A stretch of 64,000 nucleotides of DNA from Natronohydrobacter thiooxidans (GTDB taxonomy: Bacteria > Pseudomonadota > Alphaproteobacteria > Rhodobacterales > Rhodobacteraceae), in assembly GCF_001884735.1 (NCBI RefSeq), contig NZ_MJAP01000018.1, forward strand, positions 43,731 through 107,730, written 5' to 3'. Shown piece by piece: positions 7,876-17,223 of this stretch; position 1 is the stretch's first letter, and each line of letters begins with the position of its first letter. The notes below the pieces were generated by a model. It was given only the letters and a program-made list of their open reading frames with translations. It had not been told where the DNA came from and searched no databases. Both the position numbers and the translations under genes were made by a program.

Positions 7876-8160
7876 TCACGCCGATACCGGCGCCATCGCC
7901 TGCTTGCGGTCCAGATACACAAGACAGGTACAGCGCAACAGCGAGCTGAAATTCACAGGTTCGCCGTGTAACTGCACCACTTCATCCTGCAGCTTTGAGA
8001 TAAACGCCGATGTCGAAAACCCTTCGGATTGTGCGAGATCGTCCAGTATCTCCCAGAACAGGTTTTCCAGTCGGATGCTGGTGCTTTGCCGGTTGATGCG
8101 CATCCGGCGCGTTGTCGCAGCATAGCGATGCGGATCCTGACCGGCATAGATCTGGCACAT
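7876..8160 (-). CDS. Ribbon-helix-helix domain protein
   Basis: ATG 8160 follows GGAGGAGG at ideal spacing, so longer upstream frames are rejected. The 94-aa product begins MCQIYAGQDPHRYAATTRRM and then has a ribbon-helix-helix pattern: RINRQSTSIRLENLFWEIL, DDLAQSEGFSTSAFISKL. The family is common in alphaproteobacteria (RHH_4 type). Such proteins bind DNA as dimers through the beta-strand (STSIRLE). No linked toxin gene is present, so this is probably not an antitoxin. Target unknown. Confidence 0.78.
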   Translation of the reverse strand: MCQIYAGQDPHRYAATTRRMRINRQSTSIRLENLFWEILDDLAQSEGFSTSAFISKLQDEVVQLHGEPVNFSSLLRCTCLVYLDRKQAMAPVSA

Positions 8161-8328
8161 GATTTCCTCCTCCCGAAAAGCGACTGTGATCCACAAGGCA
8201 AACAATCGATCCCCGACAGAAAGTATCGGGCAATGACGGTCCCAAAACCGGTCCCAGCGACGGTCCTGTGAAAAGAGGCGACCGCACAAGCCCTTGAAAT
8301 GAAACAGGCTTACGGCACCAGAATAAAA

Positions 8329-8418
8329 TGGCGGAGACGATGGGATTCGAACCCACGAGACCCTTCCGGGCCTACTCCCTTAGCAGGGGAGCGCCTTCGA
8401 CCACTCGGCCACGTCTCC
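8329..8418 (-). tRNA. tRNA-Ser(GCU)
   Basis: Read on the minus strand, the sequence begins GGAGACGTGGCCGAGTGG, has anticodon stem CTCCC/GGGAG around a CTGCTAA loop (anticodon GCT), a long variable arm, a GGTTCGAATCC T-arm, and an acceptor stem GGAGACG/CGTCTCC with discriminator G and an encoded CCA. The long variable arm and the anticodon agree on serine. Confidence 0.95.
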
Positions 8419-8470
8419 GCTGACCCGTCTAATGTCCCTTCCCCGCAGCCGCAAGCGGAAAAGCCACCCC

Positions 8471-9349
8471 TCAGCGCGCGAATTCGCGCGCGAGATGCGC
8501 GCGCAGCAGTTTCAGGCAGGCCTGCACCTTGGGACTGCGATGCAGATCGACATGGGTGACCAGCCAGAGCGCTGCCTCCCACTCGGTCCGGCTGTCCATC
8601 ACGCGGATCAGCCCCTCCCCCTCGCCCTGCCCCTGCGGCAGAAAGCCAAGCCCCAGCCCCTGCCGGATCGCGGCCAGCCGCGTCGCCTGATCGTTGCTGG
8701 AAAAGGCGATCCGCGCCGCCCTGGCTTTCAGCCAGCCAGCGAAGGGCGGGCGCCCCGCGCCCTCACCGATGCTGATGAAGCGATGCGCGGCCAGAGCGGC
8801 GTCATCTTCGGGCCGTCCATGCGCCTCCAGATATGCCGCGCTGGCATAGAGCGCGACCGGCAGACGCCCCAGCGACTGCACCACATTATCCGCCTCCTGC
8901 GGCTCGTTGCCTGCGCGTAGCGCCACATGCGCCTCGCCATATTCCAGCCGCAACACACGCTCTTCCGTGCGCAGGCAAGGGCTGAGTTTGGGATAGCGCG
9001 CCAGCATTTCCGCCAGCACCGGCACCAGCATGAGGCTCAGTTCCGGGATCGTCGTCAGCACCAGCGGCCCGGCAATCCCTTCCTGCAAATCCTGCAGCTG
9101 CGCCGCCAGCTTCTCGAAACGCTGCTCGGTCTCGGCGGCGGTCTCGAACAGCGCGCGCCCCGCTTCGGTGGGGGTATAGCCCTTGGGGTGGCGCTGGAAC
9201 AGCTTGACCGCGATCCGCTCTTCCAGCGCGTCGATATGGCGGATGACCGTCGCGTGATGGACCCCAAGCGAGGCCGCAGCCCCGCTCACTGTGCCCGCGC
9301 GCGCGACATGCAGCGCCGTGCGCACCTCATCCCAAGGTTCCAGACCCAT
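8471..9349 (-). CDS. LysR family transcriptional regulator
   Basis: 292 aa. The N-terminal winged helix-turn-helix is clear (LHVARAGTVSGAAASLGVHHATVIRHIDALEE split over residues 12-45, then LFQRHPKGYTPTEAGRAL), followed by a linker helix and the LysR substrate-binding fold (residues about 90-290). The recognition-helix sequence HHATVIRHI and the style of the effector domain recall GcvA/DSF-type LysR proteins. It neighbours tRNA-Ser and carA but has no divergent partner, so the target is not indicated by context. Confidence 0.88.
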   Translation of the reverse strand: MGLEPWDEVRTALHVARAGTVSGAAASLGVHHATVIRHIDALEERIAVKLFQRHPKGYTPTEAGRALFETAAETEQRFEKLAAQLQDLQEGIAGPLVLTTIPELSLMLVPVLAEMLARYPKLSPCLRTEERVLRLEYGEAHVALRAGNEPQEADNVVQSLGRLPVALYASAAYLEAHGRPEDDAALAAHRFISIGEGAGRPPFAGWLKARAARIAFSSNDQATRLAAIRQGLGLGFLPQGQGEGEGLIRVMDSRTEWEAALWLVTHVDLHRSPKVQACLKLLRAHLAREFAR

Positions 9350-9403
9350 CCCCTGCCCCTTCTGCGGCTTTGGCCCGCAGTCTAGGCGCAGGCAGGCCCG
9401 GCC

Positions 9404-10561
9404 TCAACCCGCCTTGCGCGCCGCCATATGCGCAGCAAAGCGCTCGAACAGATAGAAACTGTCCTGCGGGCCGGGGCTGGCCTCGGGGTGATGCTGGACC
9501 GAGAAAACCGGCTTGTCCTGCACCCGGATGCCGCAATTCGACCCGTCAAACAGCGAAGTATGCGTCTCGACCACGCCTTCGGGCAGGGTCTGGCTGTCCA
9601 CGGCAAAGCCATGGTTCATCGAGGTGATCTCGACCTTGCCGGTGTCATGATCCTTCACCGGGTGATTCGCGCCGTGATGGCCGTGATTCATCTTCACCGT
9701 GCGCGCGCCCAGCGCCAGCGCCAGCATCTGATGGCCCAGACAGATGCCGAAAACCGGCAGATCGGCCTTCAGCACTTCGCGGATCATCGGCACCGCATAG
9801 TCGCCCGTCGCCGCCGGATCGCCGGGACCGTTCGACAGGAACACCCCGTCAGGGTTCAGCGCCAGCACATCCTCGGCCGTCGCGGTCGCGGGCAGCACCG
9901 TCACATCACACCCCGCCGAGGCCAGACACCGCAGGATATTGCGCTTCGCGCCGTAATCGATCGCGACAACCCTATGCACCGGCGCGGTCTGCGGCTTGTA
10001 GCCCTCGGGCCAGGCCCAGCGCATCTCATCCCAGCGATAGCTCTGCGCGCAGGTCACATCGCGCGCCAGATCCAGCCCCACCAGCCCTTTCCAGGCCCGT
10101 GCCTTGGCGACCAGCGCCTCGATATCGAACTTTCCTTCCGGGTCATGGGCCAGTGCCACATGCGGCGCGCCCTGCTGGCGGATGGCGCGGGTCAGGCGGC
10201 GGGTATCGACACCGCCGATGCAGATCCGGCCCTTCTTCTCCAGCCAGCTCACCAGATCGCCCGTCGCGCGCCAGTTCGAGGGCACGGTCGGATCCCATTT
10301 CACCACCATCCCCGCTGCGACCGGCTCTGCGGTCTCGTCATCTTCCGGCGTGACCCCGACATTGCCGATATGCGGGAAGGTGAAGGTCACGATCTGCCCG
10401 GCATAGGACGGATCGGTCATGATCTCCTGATAACCGGTCATGGCGGTGTTGAAACACAGCTCCGCCACCGTCTCGCCCCTGGCCCCGAAGCCGCGTCCGT
10501 AGAAGATCGTCCCATCCGCAAGCGCAAGGCAGGCTGTGGGTTTGGTGCTCTGGGAAGACAT
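9404..10561 (-). CDS. carA: Carbamoyl-phosphate synthase small (glutaminase) subunit
   Basis: 385 aa, the usual length. It hydrolyses glutamine and passes ammonia to CarB for carbamoyl phosphate, used in pyrimidine and arginine synthesis. The N-terminal CPSase small-chain domain shows GYQEIMTDPSYAGQIV. The C-terminal class I glutamine amidotransferase domain carries the nucleophile in VFGICLGHQMLALALGA and the His/Glu pair in QHHPEASPGP. The carB gene is not adjacent. The gene is divergent from yqeY. Confidence 0.96.
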   Translation of the reverse strand: MSSQSTKPTACLALADGTIFYGRGFGARGETVAELCFNTAMTGYQEIMTDPSYAGQIVTFTFPHIGNVGVTPEDDETAEPVAAGMVVKWDPTVPSNWRATGDLVSWLEKKGRICIGGVDTRRLTRAIRQQGAPHVALAHDPEGKFDIEALVAKARAWKGLVGLDLARDVTCAQSYRWDEMRWAWPEGYKPQTAPVHRVVAIDYGAKRNILRCLASAGCDVTVLPATATAEDVLALNPDGVFLSNGPGDPAATGDYAVPMIREVLKADLPVFGICLGHQMLALALGARTVKMNHGHHGANHPVKDHDTGKVEITSMNHGFAVDSQTLPEGVVETHTSLFDGSNCGIRVQDKPVFSVQHHPEASPGPQDSFYLFERFAAHMAARKAG

Positions 10562-10691
10562 GGGGCTGGCTCCGTCTGATCGGATTTTGCGCGTTCCTAA
10601 GGGGCGGGGCGGGAAGAATCAAGCCGCGCCTTGCCCTTGCTGCCACTCTGCCCCTCAGATACTGTCTGCGGATCACTCAAAGGAGCCCCCC

Positions 10692-11150
10692 ATGTCCCTG
10701 CGCGACCGGATTTCCAGCGAACTCAAGGCCGCGATGAAGGCCAAAGAGGCCACGAAACTTGCCACTTTGCGCCTGATCAATGCCGCGATCAAGGATCGCG
10801 AGATTGCCGCGCGCGGCGAGGGCGGGCCCACCGAACTGACGGATGCCGATCTCGTGGCGGTGCTGACGCGCATGGTCAAGCAGCGCCGCGATTCGGCCCG
10901 CGCCTATGAAGAGGCCGCGCGGCTCGATCTGGCCGAAAAGGAACTCGCCGAGATCGAGGTGATCGAAAGCTTCCTGCCGCGCCAGTTGGATGCCGAGGAA
11001 ATGGCGCAGGCGGTGGATGCCGCGATCAAGGAGTTGGGCGCAAGCTCGGTGCGCGACATAGGCCGCGTCATGGGCGCGCTCAAGACCCGCTATGCGGGCC
11101 AGATGGATTTCGGCAAGGCGGGCGCGCTGGTCAAGGCGCGGCTGGCCTGA
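10692..11150 (+). CDS. GatB/YqeY domain protein
   Basis: 152 aa from ATG 10692 with AGGAG nine bases upstream. It is a stand-alone YqeY domain: MSLRDRISSELKAAMKAKE, the LRLINAAIKDREI core, EVIESFLPRQL, and a C-terminal SVRDIGRVMGALKTRYAGQ segment followed by ALVKARL. The domain is the same as the tRNA-binding tail of GatB. The stand-alone protein is widespread, often near carA or dnaG/rpoD in alphaproteobacteria, as here next to carA. The exact function of the stand-alone form is uncertain. Confidence 0.92.
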   Translation: MSLRDRISSELKAAMKAKEATKLATLRLINAAIKDREIAARGEGGPTELTDADLVAVLTRMVKQRRDSARAYEEAARLDLAEKELAEIEVIESFLPRQLDAEEMAQAVDAAIKELGASSVRDIGRVMGALKTRYAGQMDFGKAGALVKARLA

Positions 11151-11202
11151 GGGGGGCGCTATCCGGCCCCCGCCCCGATAATGCCCGCCCGCGCGAAAGC
11201 GC

Positions 11203-11257
11203 GGGCAGCGCCCGCGAATGGCATGGGCGGGCGGGAGGGCCATGAGCGGGCGCTTTT
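11203..11257 (+). repeat. GGGCAGCGCCCGCGAATGGCA-type dispersed repeat, copy 1
   Basis: About 55 bp, nearly identical to 42099-42152. It contains GGGCAGCGCCCGCGAATGGC, then GGGCGGGxGGGCCATGAGC and GGGCGCTT. It lies in the 380-bp gap between yqeY and the VOC gene (11151-11530). The rest of that gap is GC-rich with several short inverted repeats (such as CCGTCGTGCCGTAGGCACG) and no supportable gene. Confidence 0.6.
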
Positions 11258-11530
11258 TCGGCGAAAACAAAGCGCCGCGCCAGATGACCCGAAATCCCGC
11301 ATCCATTGAAGCCCCCGCGCAGCGCCCGACCGCGGGTGGGCGCTCCCACAGTGAAAGCGGGCAGTTTATGCTGCGGCATATTCCAGCGGTTATGAAATGC
11401 CTGACAGCGAGAAGCGCCCGCCGTCGTGCCGTAGGCACGCCTCCGGCGTGACGGGGCGGTCGGGCGCTGCGCGGCGGCCTGCGGCCTTGATTCCGCGCTG
11501 GGACGTCGCTGCGCGGGACGGCGCAGCCAG

Positions 11531-11959
11531 TCAGCCAGTCGTCGCCCGGTGCTCCCCCAGATCCTGATAGAAGCGAAGCAGATACCCATCCGGGTCAGCC
11601 ACCACGAATTGCCTGTGCCCCACCTCTGCTTCGCCGACCCGATACCACCGATCCTCGGTCGGCAGATACAACGGATAGCGCGCCGCTTCGAGACCCGCCA
11701 GCAGCGGCTCAAGGCATGCCACCCTGATCTGGACATTCAGACCCTTTCCAAAAGGATAGCGCTCCGGCAGATGCCCGTCATCGAAGCTGCGCCCCGCGCC
11801 GATCTGGTCGAGCATCAGCTCCGCCCCGTCCCGAGACAGAAAGCAGAACCCCTCTTCCGGGCGCTCATAGACGCAGCTAAAGCCAAGTATCTCGCAATAG
11901 AATCGCTTCGACCGGCGCCAATCCGTCACGGCGAATTCAGGAACAAGCGCGTTTGCCAT
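11531..11959 (-). CDS. VOC (glyoxalase/bleomycin-resistance) family protein
   Basis: 142 aa from ATG 11959, which overlaps the nagZ stop as ATGA; upstream in-frame sequence belongs to nagZ in another frame. The VOC pattern is visible: VPEFAVTDWRRSKRFYCEIL, FCFLSRDGAELMLDQ, NVQIRVACLEPLLAGLEA and the C-terminal RQFVVADPDGYLLRFYQDL. The fold matches bleomycin-binding-type proteins, but the metal ligands of glyoxalase I are incomplete, so a specific activity cannot be stated. Translation is probably coupled to nagZ. Confidence 0.82.
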   Translation of the reverse strand: MANALVPEFAVTDWRRSKRFYCEILGFSCVYERPEEGFCFLSRDGAELMLDQIGAGRSFDDGHLPERYPFGKGLNVQIRVACLEPLLAGLEAARYPLYLPTEDRWYRVGEAEVGHRQFVVADPDGYLLRFYQDLGEHRATTG

Positions 11960-12951
11960 CACCCCATCGCTTCCGCAAAAGCCGCCTCCAAAGCCTCTGC
12001 CCCGCCCGCTTCCGGGGCCGCGCGCATCGCCAGCGCCCGCTCCGACCGCGCCAGCCCTTCGCCCGAGAGCAGCGGGCAGACCCCGGCCAAAGCCTGCATC
12101 TCGGCCAGATCGCCATTGCAATGCAGCACCAGATCGCAGCCCGCCGCCAGCGCCGCTTCCGCCCGCGCGGCAACCGGCCCCTGCAAGGCCTGCATCGAGA
12201 TATCATCGGTCATCAACAGACCTTGAAACCCGATTTCCTCGCGGATCAGCCCGATCATGCGCGGCGATTGCGTCGCAGGCGCCTCCGGGTCGATATCGCG
12301 GAACACCAGATGCGCGGTCATCCCCAGCGGCAGATCCGCCAGCGCCCTGAATGCTGCGAAATCAGTGCCTTGCAGCTCACTCTTCACAGCGTCAATCACC
12401 GGCAGGTCCAGATGGCTGTCCAGCGTCGCGCGCCCATGCCCCGGAATATGCTTCAGGACCGGCAGCACGCCGCCGCGCAGCAGGCCATCCGCCATTGCGC
12501 GCGCATGGGCCACAACATCCCCCACCGACCGCCCGTAGCAACGGTTCTGCAAGATCGCATGCGTGTCGCCCTGCGCGATATCCGCAAGCGGCGCGCAATT
12601 CACATCAATCCCCACCGCGCGCAATTCGCGCGCGATCATCCGCCCGCGCAATTCCATCGCCAGTGCCGGATCGCGCGCCCTCTCGCATTGCTCCAGCGCA
12701 GGCATCCAGTCGCGCCAATGCGGCGCGCGCATCCGCGCCACACGCCCGCCTTCCTGATCGATCAGCACCGGCATATCCCGCCCGACAGCAGTGCGCAGAT
12801 CATCCGTCAGCCGCCGGACCTGATCGGGGCTCTCGATATTGCGCGCGAACAGGATCGCCCCCCAGGGCTGGCTCTCTGCGAAAAACGCGGCCTCGGACCG
12901 GCCAAGCGACAGTCCCGCACAGCCAAAAATCACCGCACGGGCAGAACTCAT
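11959..12951 (-). CDS. nagZ: Beta-N-acetylhexosaminidase
   Basis: 330 aa from ATG 12951, which overlaps the stop of the SPOR gene (ATGA). It removes terminal N-acetylglucosamine from anhydromuropeptides in cytoplasmic cell-wall recycling. Family GH3 marks are present: VLIDQEGGRVARM near residue 70, KHIPGHGRATLDSHLDLP near 160 (catalytic His loop) and LMTDDISMQAL near 245 holding the nucleophilic Asp. The operon order SPOR-nagZ follows argS at some distance. Confidence 0.95.
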   Translation of the reverse strand: MSSARAVIFGCAGLSLGRSEAAFFAESQPWGAILFARNIESPDQVRRLTDDLRTAVGRDMPVLIDQEGGRVARMRAPHWRDWMPALEQCERARDPALAMELRGRMIARELRAVGIDVNCAPLADIAQGDTHAILQNRCYGRSVGDVVAHARAMADGLLRGGVLPVLKHIPGHGRATLDSHLDLPVIDAVKSELQGTDFAAFRALADLPLGMTAHLVFRDIDPEAPATQSPRMIGLIREEIGFQGLLMTDDISMQALQGPVAARAEAALAAGCDLVLHCNGDLAEMQALAGVCPLLSGEGLARSERALAMRAAPEAGGAEALEAAFAEAMG

Positions 12952-14120
12952 CGGATCAGGACCGGGATACAATCAATCTGCTGGTCCACCAGCGCCGCAC
13001 AGAAGCGCCGCGCATCGCGCTCATCCGAGAACCCATGCGCGCGCAGCCGGTAAAACACCGACCCGCCGCTATGCGCCGCTTCGATCACGCGACCCCGGTC
13101 ATCGAGCAAGGGCGAGAAGCGGCTGGAGAGCGCATCCCAGGCCGCCCGCGCCGCCGCCGCATCATCATAGGCCCCAAGCTGCACCAGCCGCGTCCCCGGC
13201 CCGATCGTCGCCGGATCAATATCGACCTCACGCACCTTGCTCAGCCCGACCGCCACCGAATTGGCAACCGATGCGGCCAGAGCATCCGCCAGCGGCGCGG
13301 GATCGCTGGCATCCGGCGCAGGCGCGGCCACGCGCGACGCACTGGCCGCCGCCTGTGCCCCATTGCGCGCAGGCGGGCGCGGCGAAACCGTCACCGCCCG
13401 CCGCGTCGGTGAATTGATCCCCAGCGCAGAGCCACCGCCCGCGCTGCCCGTCTCCGACGTCGTCACCTCCTGCTGCAAGGCAACCGGGATGGGCTGTTCC
13501 TCGAATTCGGCGCTGTGCTGGGGCTGGCTCGCAGGCGGGCTCGCGCGCTGCAGATCCTCGCCCGTCAGATCCAGCGGCGGCGGGGCCAGCACGATCTGCT
13601 CGCGCGGGGCCTCTTCGCGCGCGGCGGCCAGTTCATTCACCGACAGCCCCTGATGCGCCGTCTGCCGCCCGCCGGGATTGTCGGGCGAGACCCGCAGCGG
13701 CCCTTCCAGCGCACGCACCACCGGCACCCCGGCCACGTCGCGCTTCATGATCTGCCACATCCAGCCGCCCGCGCCAAGGATCAGCGCAACCGACAAGACC
13801 GCCCCCAGCCCATGCATGACCGTACTGGTCTGGCGCGCGCGACCGGGCGCAACGGCAGGCTGGGGCTGCGCCGGATATTGGGGCTGGTATTGCGGCTGGG
13901 ACTGATACTGAGGCTGGGCATAGGCAGGATAGGATTGCGGCACCGGGGCATAGCCCGAAGCAGAGCCCGCCGGATCCCAGCCCGGATAGGCCCCGGCCTG
14001 AGCGGCGGGATGCGCGGCACTCAGAACCGGTTCAGCATGGCGCGCATAGATCGCCCTGTCGTGAAATCCGGGCGCATGTCCCTGCCTGTAACCTGCGGTA
14101 AAATCTCTACTCTCACCCAT
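12948..14120 (-). CDS. SPOR domain protein with one membrane segment
   Basis: 390 aa if ATG 14120 is used; GAGG sits five bases upstream, better than the outer ATG at 14135. Residues about 1-95 are a Pro/Tyr/Gln-rich cytoplasmic part (repeated QPQYQ motifs). One membrane helix follows (VMHGLGAVLSVALILGAGGW), then a low-complexity periplasmic linker, and a C-terminal SPOR domain (TRLVQLGAYDDAAAARAAWD ... VFYRLRAHGF ... DARRFCAALV). SPOR domains bind denuded peptidoglycan glycan at the septum. Coupled to nagZ by ATGA overlap, consistent with a cell-wall role. Confidence 0.88.
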   Translation of the reverse strand: MGESRDFTAGYRQGHAPGFHDRAIYARHAEPVLSAAHPAAQAGAYPGWDPAGSASGYAPVPQSYPAYAQPQYQSQPQYQPQYPAQPQPAVAPGRARQTSTVMHGLGAVLSVALILGAGGWMWQIMKRDVAGVPVVRALEGPLRVSPDNPGGRQTAHQGLSVNELAAAREEAPREQIVLAPPPLDLTGEDLQRASPPASQPQHSAEFEEQPIPVALQQEVTTSETGSAGGGSALGINSPTRRAVTVSPRPPARNGAQAAASASRVAAPAPDASDPAPLADALAASVANSVAVGLSKVREVDIDPATIGPGTRLVQLGAYDDAAAARAAWDALSSRFSPLLDDRGRVIEAAHSGGSVFYRLRAHGFSDERDARRFCAALVDQQIDCIPVLIR

Positions 14121-14299
14121 ACCTGCCTCATGCACAGCCCAAAGGGGTGCCCCCGATGGCCGTGTTTCCTGACCTTGCTGGCAAGATGCCTGCTCGACAT
14201 TGCCTGCTCAATATGGCGCGTTTCGCACCGATTATGATTTTGTCTCGGGCAGCCCCCGCCAGGGGATCACCCGGAATATTGCCCCGATGCGACGCGCTT

Positions 14300-16045
14300 T
14301 CAGCGCATTTCTTCCACCGGCGTGACCCCCAAGATAGCAAGACCTGATGAAATCGCAACGCCTGTGGCACGGGCGAGCGCGATTTTCGCCGCAGTTGTGG
14401 CACGATCGCCCTCCTGCACGAAACGCAAGGACGTCACGTCATTGCCCCGGTTCCACAGCCCATGGAACTCGGCCGCCAGTTCCGACAGATACCCCGCCAC
14501 CCGATGCGGCTCCTGCGTGCGCGCGGCCAGTTCCACCACGCGCGGCCATTCCGCGATCTTGCGGATCAGTGCCAGTTCCGCCTCGTGATCGAGCCGCATC
14601 AGATCCGCCCCCGCCAGCGCCGCATCCGTCACATCCACGCCCGCCTCCGCGGCCTTGCGCAGCACCGAACAGATCCGCGCATGGGCATATTGCACATAAA
14701 AAACCGGATTGTCCTTGGACTGCTCCAGCACACGGTCGAAATCGAAATCCAGCGTCGCGTCATTCTTGCGCGTCAGCATCACGAAACGGGTGACATCCGC
14801 GCCCACTTCCTCGACCACATCGCGCAGCGTGACAAATGTGCCCGCCCGCTTCGACATCTTGAACGGCTCGCCATTCTTGTAGAGCTTCACCAACTGGATC
14901 AGCTTGATATCCAGCGGCACCCGGCCATTCGACAAAGCCGAGACCGCCGCCTTCATCCGCTTGACATAGCCGCCATGATCGGCGCCGAAAATATCGATCA
15001 GCATGTCATAATCGCGGCTGATCTTGTTGTAATGATAGGCAATATCGGGCGCGAAATAGGTCCAGCTTCCGTCGGATTTCTTGATCGGCCGGTCCACGTC
15101 ATCGCCATGCGCGGTCGAACGGAACAGGGTCTGCTCGCGCGGCTCCCAATCCTCGGGCGTCTTGCCCTTGGGCGGCTCCAGCACGCCCTGATAGATCAGC
15201 CCCTGCGCCTCCAGCCGCGCGATGGCGGCTTCGATCTCGCCGGTGCCGTAAAGCGCCTTCTCGCTGGCATAGACATCCATCCGCACGCCCAGCGCCGCCA
15301 GATCCTCGCGGATCATCTCCATCATCCGCGCGGTCGCAAAATCGCGCACGATCTCCAGCCAGACCGCTTCCGGCTGGTCGAGGAACCGGTCCCCGAATTC
15401 CGCCTTCAGCGCCTCGCCCACCTCGATCAGATATTCGCCCGGATACAGCCCCTCGGCGATCTCGGGCGACAGCCCATGCGCCTCGCGGTAGCGCTCATAG
15501 GCCGAACGCGCCAGCACATCGACCTGCGCGCCACCATCATTGATGTAATATTCCCGCGTCACCTCATAGCCCGCGAAAACCAGCAGGTTCGACAGCGCAT
15601 CCCCCACCACGGCGCCGCGCACATGGCCCACATGCATCGGCCCCGTGGGATTGGCCGAGACGAACTCGACATTCACCCGCGCGCCCTGCCCCATGCCCGA
15701 GCGCCCGAAGCCCCTGCCCTCGCCCAGCGCCACAGCAACGATCCCCTGCCAGCAGCCCGGCGCCAGCCGCAGGTTCAGGAAACCCGGCCCGGCCACATCC
15801 GCCACCGCGATCCGCGCGTCCCCCAGCAAGCGCGCCGCCAGCGCCTCGGCAATCTCGCGCGGCTTCATCCCCGCAGGTTTCGCCAGTACCATCGCCGCAT
15901 TGGTCGCCATATCCCCATGCGCCGCATCGCGCGGCGGCTCGACCGCGACAGCGGCGAAATCCAGACCCGCCGGCAAAGCGCCCTCCGCCACCATCGCGTC
16001 CAGACAGGTTACAACCAAAGCACGGATATCAGAAAACAGGTTCAT
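14300..16045 (-). CDS. argS: Arginyl-tRNA synthetase
   Basis: 581 aa from ATG 16045 ([12 protein letters not shown]); the longer upstream frame lacks conserved sequence. A class I synthetase with the HIGH-type motif as [13 protein letters not shown] (about residue 132) and the KMSKR signature as [10 protein letters not shown] (about 385). The C-terminal DALR anticodon-binding domain ends the protein. It charges tRNA-Arg. The gene lies upstream of the SPOR-nagZ pair on the same strand, with a 179-bp gap that may hold its own promoter. Confidence 0.97.
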   Translation of the reverse strand: MNLFSDIRALVVTCLDAMVAEGALPAGLDFAAVAVEPPRDAAHGDMATNAAMVLAKPAGMKPREIAEALAARLLGDARIAVADVAGPGFLNLRLAPGCWQGIVAVALGEGRGFGRSGMGQGARVNVEFVSANPTGPMHVGHVRGAVVGDALSNLLVFAGYEVTREYYINDGGAQVDVLARSAYERYREAHGLSPEIAEGLYPGEYLIEVGEALKAEFGDRFLDQPEAVWLEIVRDFATARMMEMIREDLAALGVRMDVYASEKALYGTGEIEAAIARLEAQGLIYQGVLEPPKGKTPEDWEPREQTLFRSTAHGDDVDRPIKKSDGSWTYFAPDIAYHYNKISRDYDMLIDIFGADHGGYVKRMKAAVSALSNGRVPLDIKLIQLVKLYKNGEPFKMSKRAGTFVTLRDVVEEVGADVTRFVMLTRKNDATLDFDFDRVLEQSKDNPVFYVQYAHARICSVLRKAAEAGVDVTDAALAGADLMRLDHEAELALIRKIAEWPRVVELAARTQEPHRVAGYLSELAAEFHGLWNRGNDVTSLRFVQEGDRATTAAKIALARATGVAISSGLAILGVTPVEEMR

Positions 16046-16168
16046 TCTCTCAGCCCTTCTTGTCCTCCCTGCCCTACGCCGGGGCCGCAGGCAGGTCAAT
16101 GGTTGCAAGGGGCTTGCGCCCACGCCGCTGCGGCGTATGGTAGCGCCAACATATCAGGGAGGGATGCC

Positions 16169-17122
16169 ATGCGCTGGGGAATACTGGGGGCGGCCAAGAT
16201 CGCCCGGACCGAACTTGCACCCGCAATCCAGCTTGCGCGCGGCGCAAGCCTCGTGGCGCTGGCCACCCGCGACCCCGCCCGCGCAGCCCCGTTTCAGGCG
16301 CTGGTGCCGGGGCTGCGCCTCCATGACAGCTATGACGCCCTTCTGGCCGACCCGGAGGTGGATGCGATCTATATCCCGCTGCCCAATCACCTGCATGTCG
16401 AATGGTCGCTCCGCGCCGCCCGCGCCGGCAAACATGTGCTCTGCGAAAAACCCATCGCGCTCAAAGCCCCGGAAATCGACCAGTTGATCGCCGCGCGCGA
16501 CGAGACCGGCAAGCTGATCGCCGAGGCGTTCATGGTCGCCCATCACCCGCAATGGGCGCGCGCCAAAGCGCTCCTTGATCAAGGCGCCATCGGCAAGCTC
16601 GAACATGTCGAGGGCTGCTTCACCTATACCAATCGCGACACGGCCAATATCCGCCATCAGGCCGAAATGGGCGGCGGCGGTATCCGCGATGTCGGCGTCT
16701 ATCCGTGCATCACCGCGCGCATGGTCACAGGCGCAGAGCCAACAAACTTACGCGCCGATCTGCGGTTGCAAAACGGTGTCGATATCTTCGCCCGCGTCTG
16801 GGCCGATTTCCCCGGATTCAGTATGTCCTTCTATTGCGGCATGATGCAGGACCGCCGCCAATACATGACCTTCCACGGGCAGGATGGCTGGCTGCACCTG
16901 ACCGCGCCCTTCAACGCCCAGACCTATGGCGATACGGCGCTGCATTACCAGTCCGGCGGCACAACCCGCGTCGAGCATTTCAACGAGATTCCGCAATATG
17001 CGCTGATGATCGAGAATTTCGCCGCCAGCGCCACCTCTGGCGCCGCCTTCGCCTGCCCGCTGGAATTCTCGCGCGGCAATCAGGAAATGATCGACGCCAT
17101 CTTCCAAGCCGCCACAGCCTGA
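16169..17122 (+). CDS. Gfo/Idh/MocA family NAD(P)-dependent oxidoreductase
   Basis: 317 aa from ATG 16169, preceded by GGGAGGG. The N-terminal Rossmann domain starts WGILGAAKIARTELAPAI and carries the family motif HVLCEKPIALKAPEI (Lys of EKP, about residue 95). The C-terminal alpha/beta domain has GGGGIRDVGVYPCITARM, where Asp and the following residues usually contact substrate. Sugar, inositol or dihydrodiol dehydrogenases share this layout; the substrate cannot be told. Divergent from argS, convergent with the AAA ATPase gene. Confidence 0.9.
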   Translation: MRWGILGAAKIARTELAPAIQLARGASLVALATRDPARAAPFQALVPGLRLHDSYDALLADPEVDAIYIPLPNHLHVEWSLRAARAGKHVLCEKPIALKAPEIDQLIAARDETGKLIAEAFMVAHHPQWARAKALLDQGAIGKLEHVEGCFTYTNRDTANIRHQAEMGGGGIRDVGVYPCITARMVTGAEPTNLRADLRLQNGVDIFARVWADFPGFSMSFYCGMMQDRRQYMTFHGQDGWLHLTAPFNAQTYGDTALHYQSGGTTRVEHFNEIPQYALMIENFAASATSGAAFACPLEFSRGNQEMIDAIFQAATA

Positions 17123-17123
17123 T

Positions 17124-17145
17124 CATTTTCTTGCGAAAAATACTC
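17124..17145 (+). repeat. CATTTTCTTGC-AAATACTC dispersed repeat, copy 1
   Basis: A 22-bp copy (CATTTTCTTGCGAAAAATAC plus TC) two bases after the stop of the oxidoreductase gene. One of ten copies of this motif in the window, all in the same orientation and all intergenic. Confidence 0.7.
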
Positions 17146-17156
17146 ACGGGGGTTTC

Positions 17157-17214
17157 TTAAGGGGGTATGTATACCCCCTTAAGGCAGGGAGTTTGAGGGA
17201 CGGCAGTCCCTCAA
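17157..17214. terminator. Two consecutive perfect hairpins between convergent genes
   Basis: Hairpin one has 12-base arms TTAAGGGGGTAT / ATACCCCCTTAA with a 2-base loop (17157-17182). Hairpin two has 9-base arms TTGAGGGAC / GTCCCTCAA around GGCA (17193-17214). Both are symmetric, so they could stop or stabilise transcripts from either side. Neither has a clear T-tract on the plus strand. Confidence 0.5.
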
Positions 17215-17223
17215 GCCCCCCCC

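Noticed and set aside
14462..16160. Long plus-strand open frame opposite argS that runs into the oxidoreductase gene
   Set aside because: The first 570 codons are antisense to argS and lack domains. Only the last part, from ATG 16169, is the real oxidoreductase gene.
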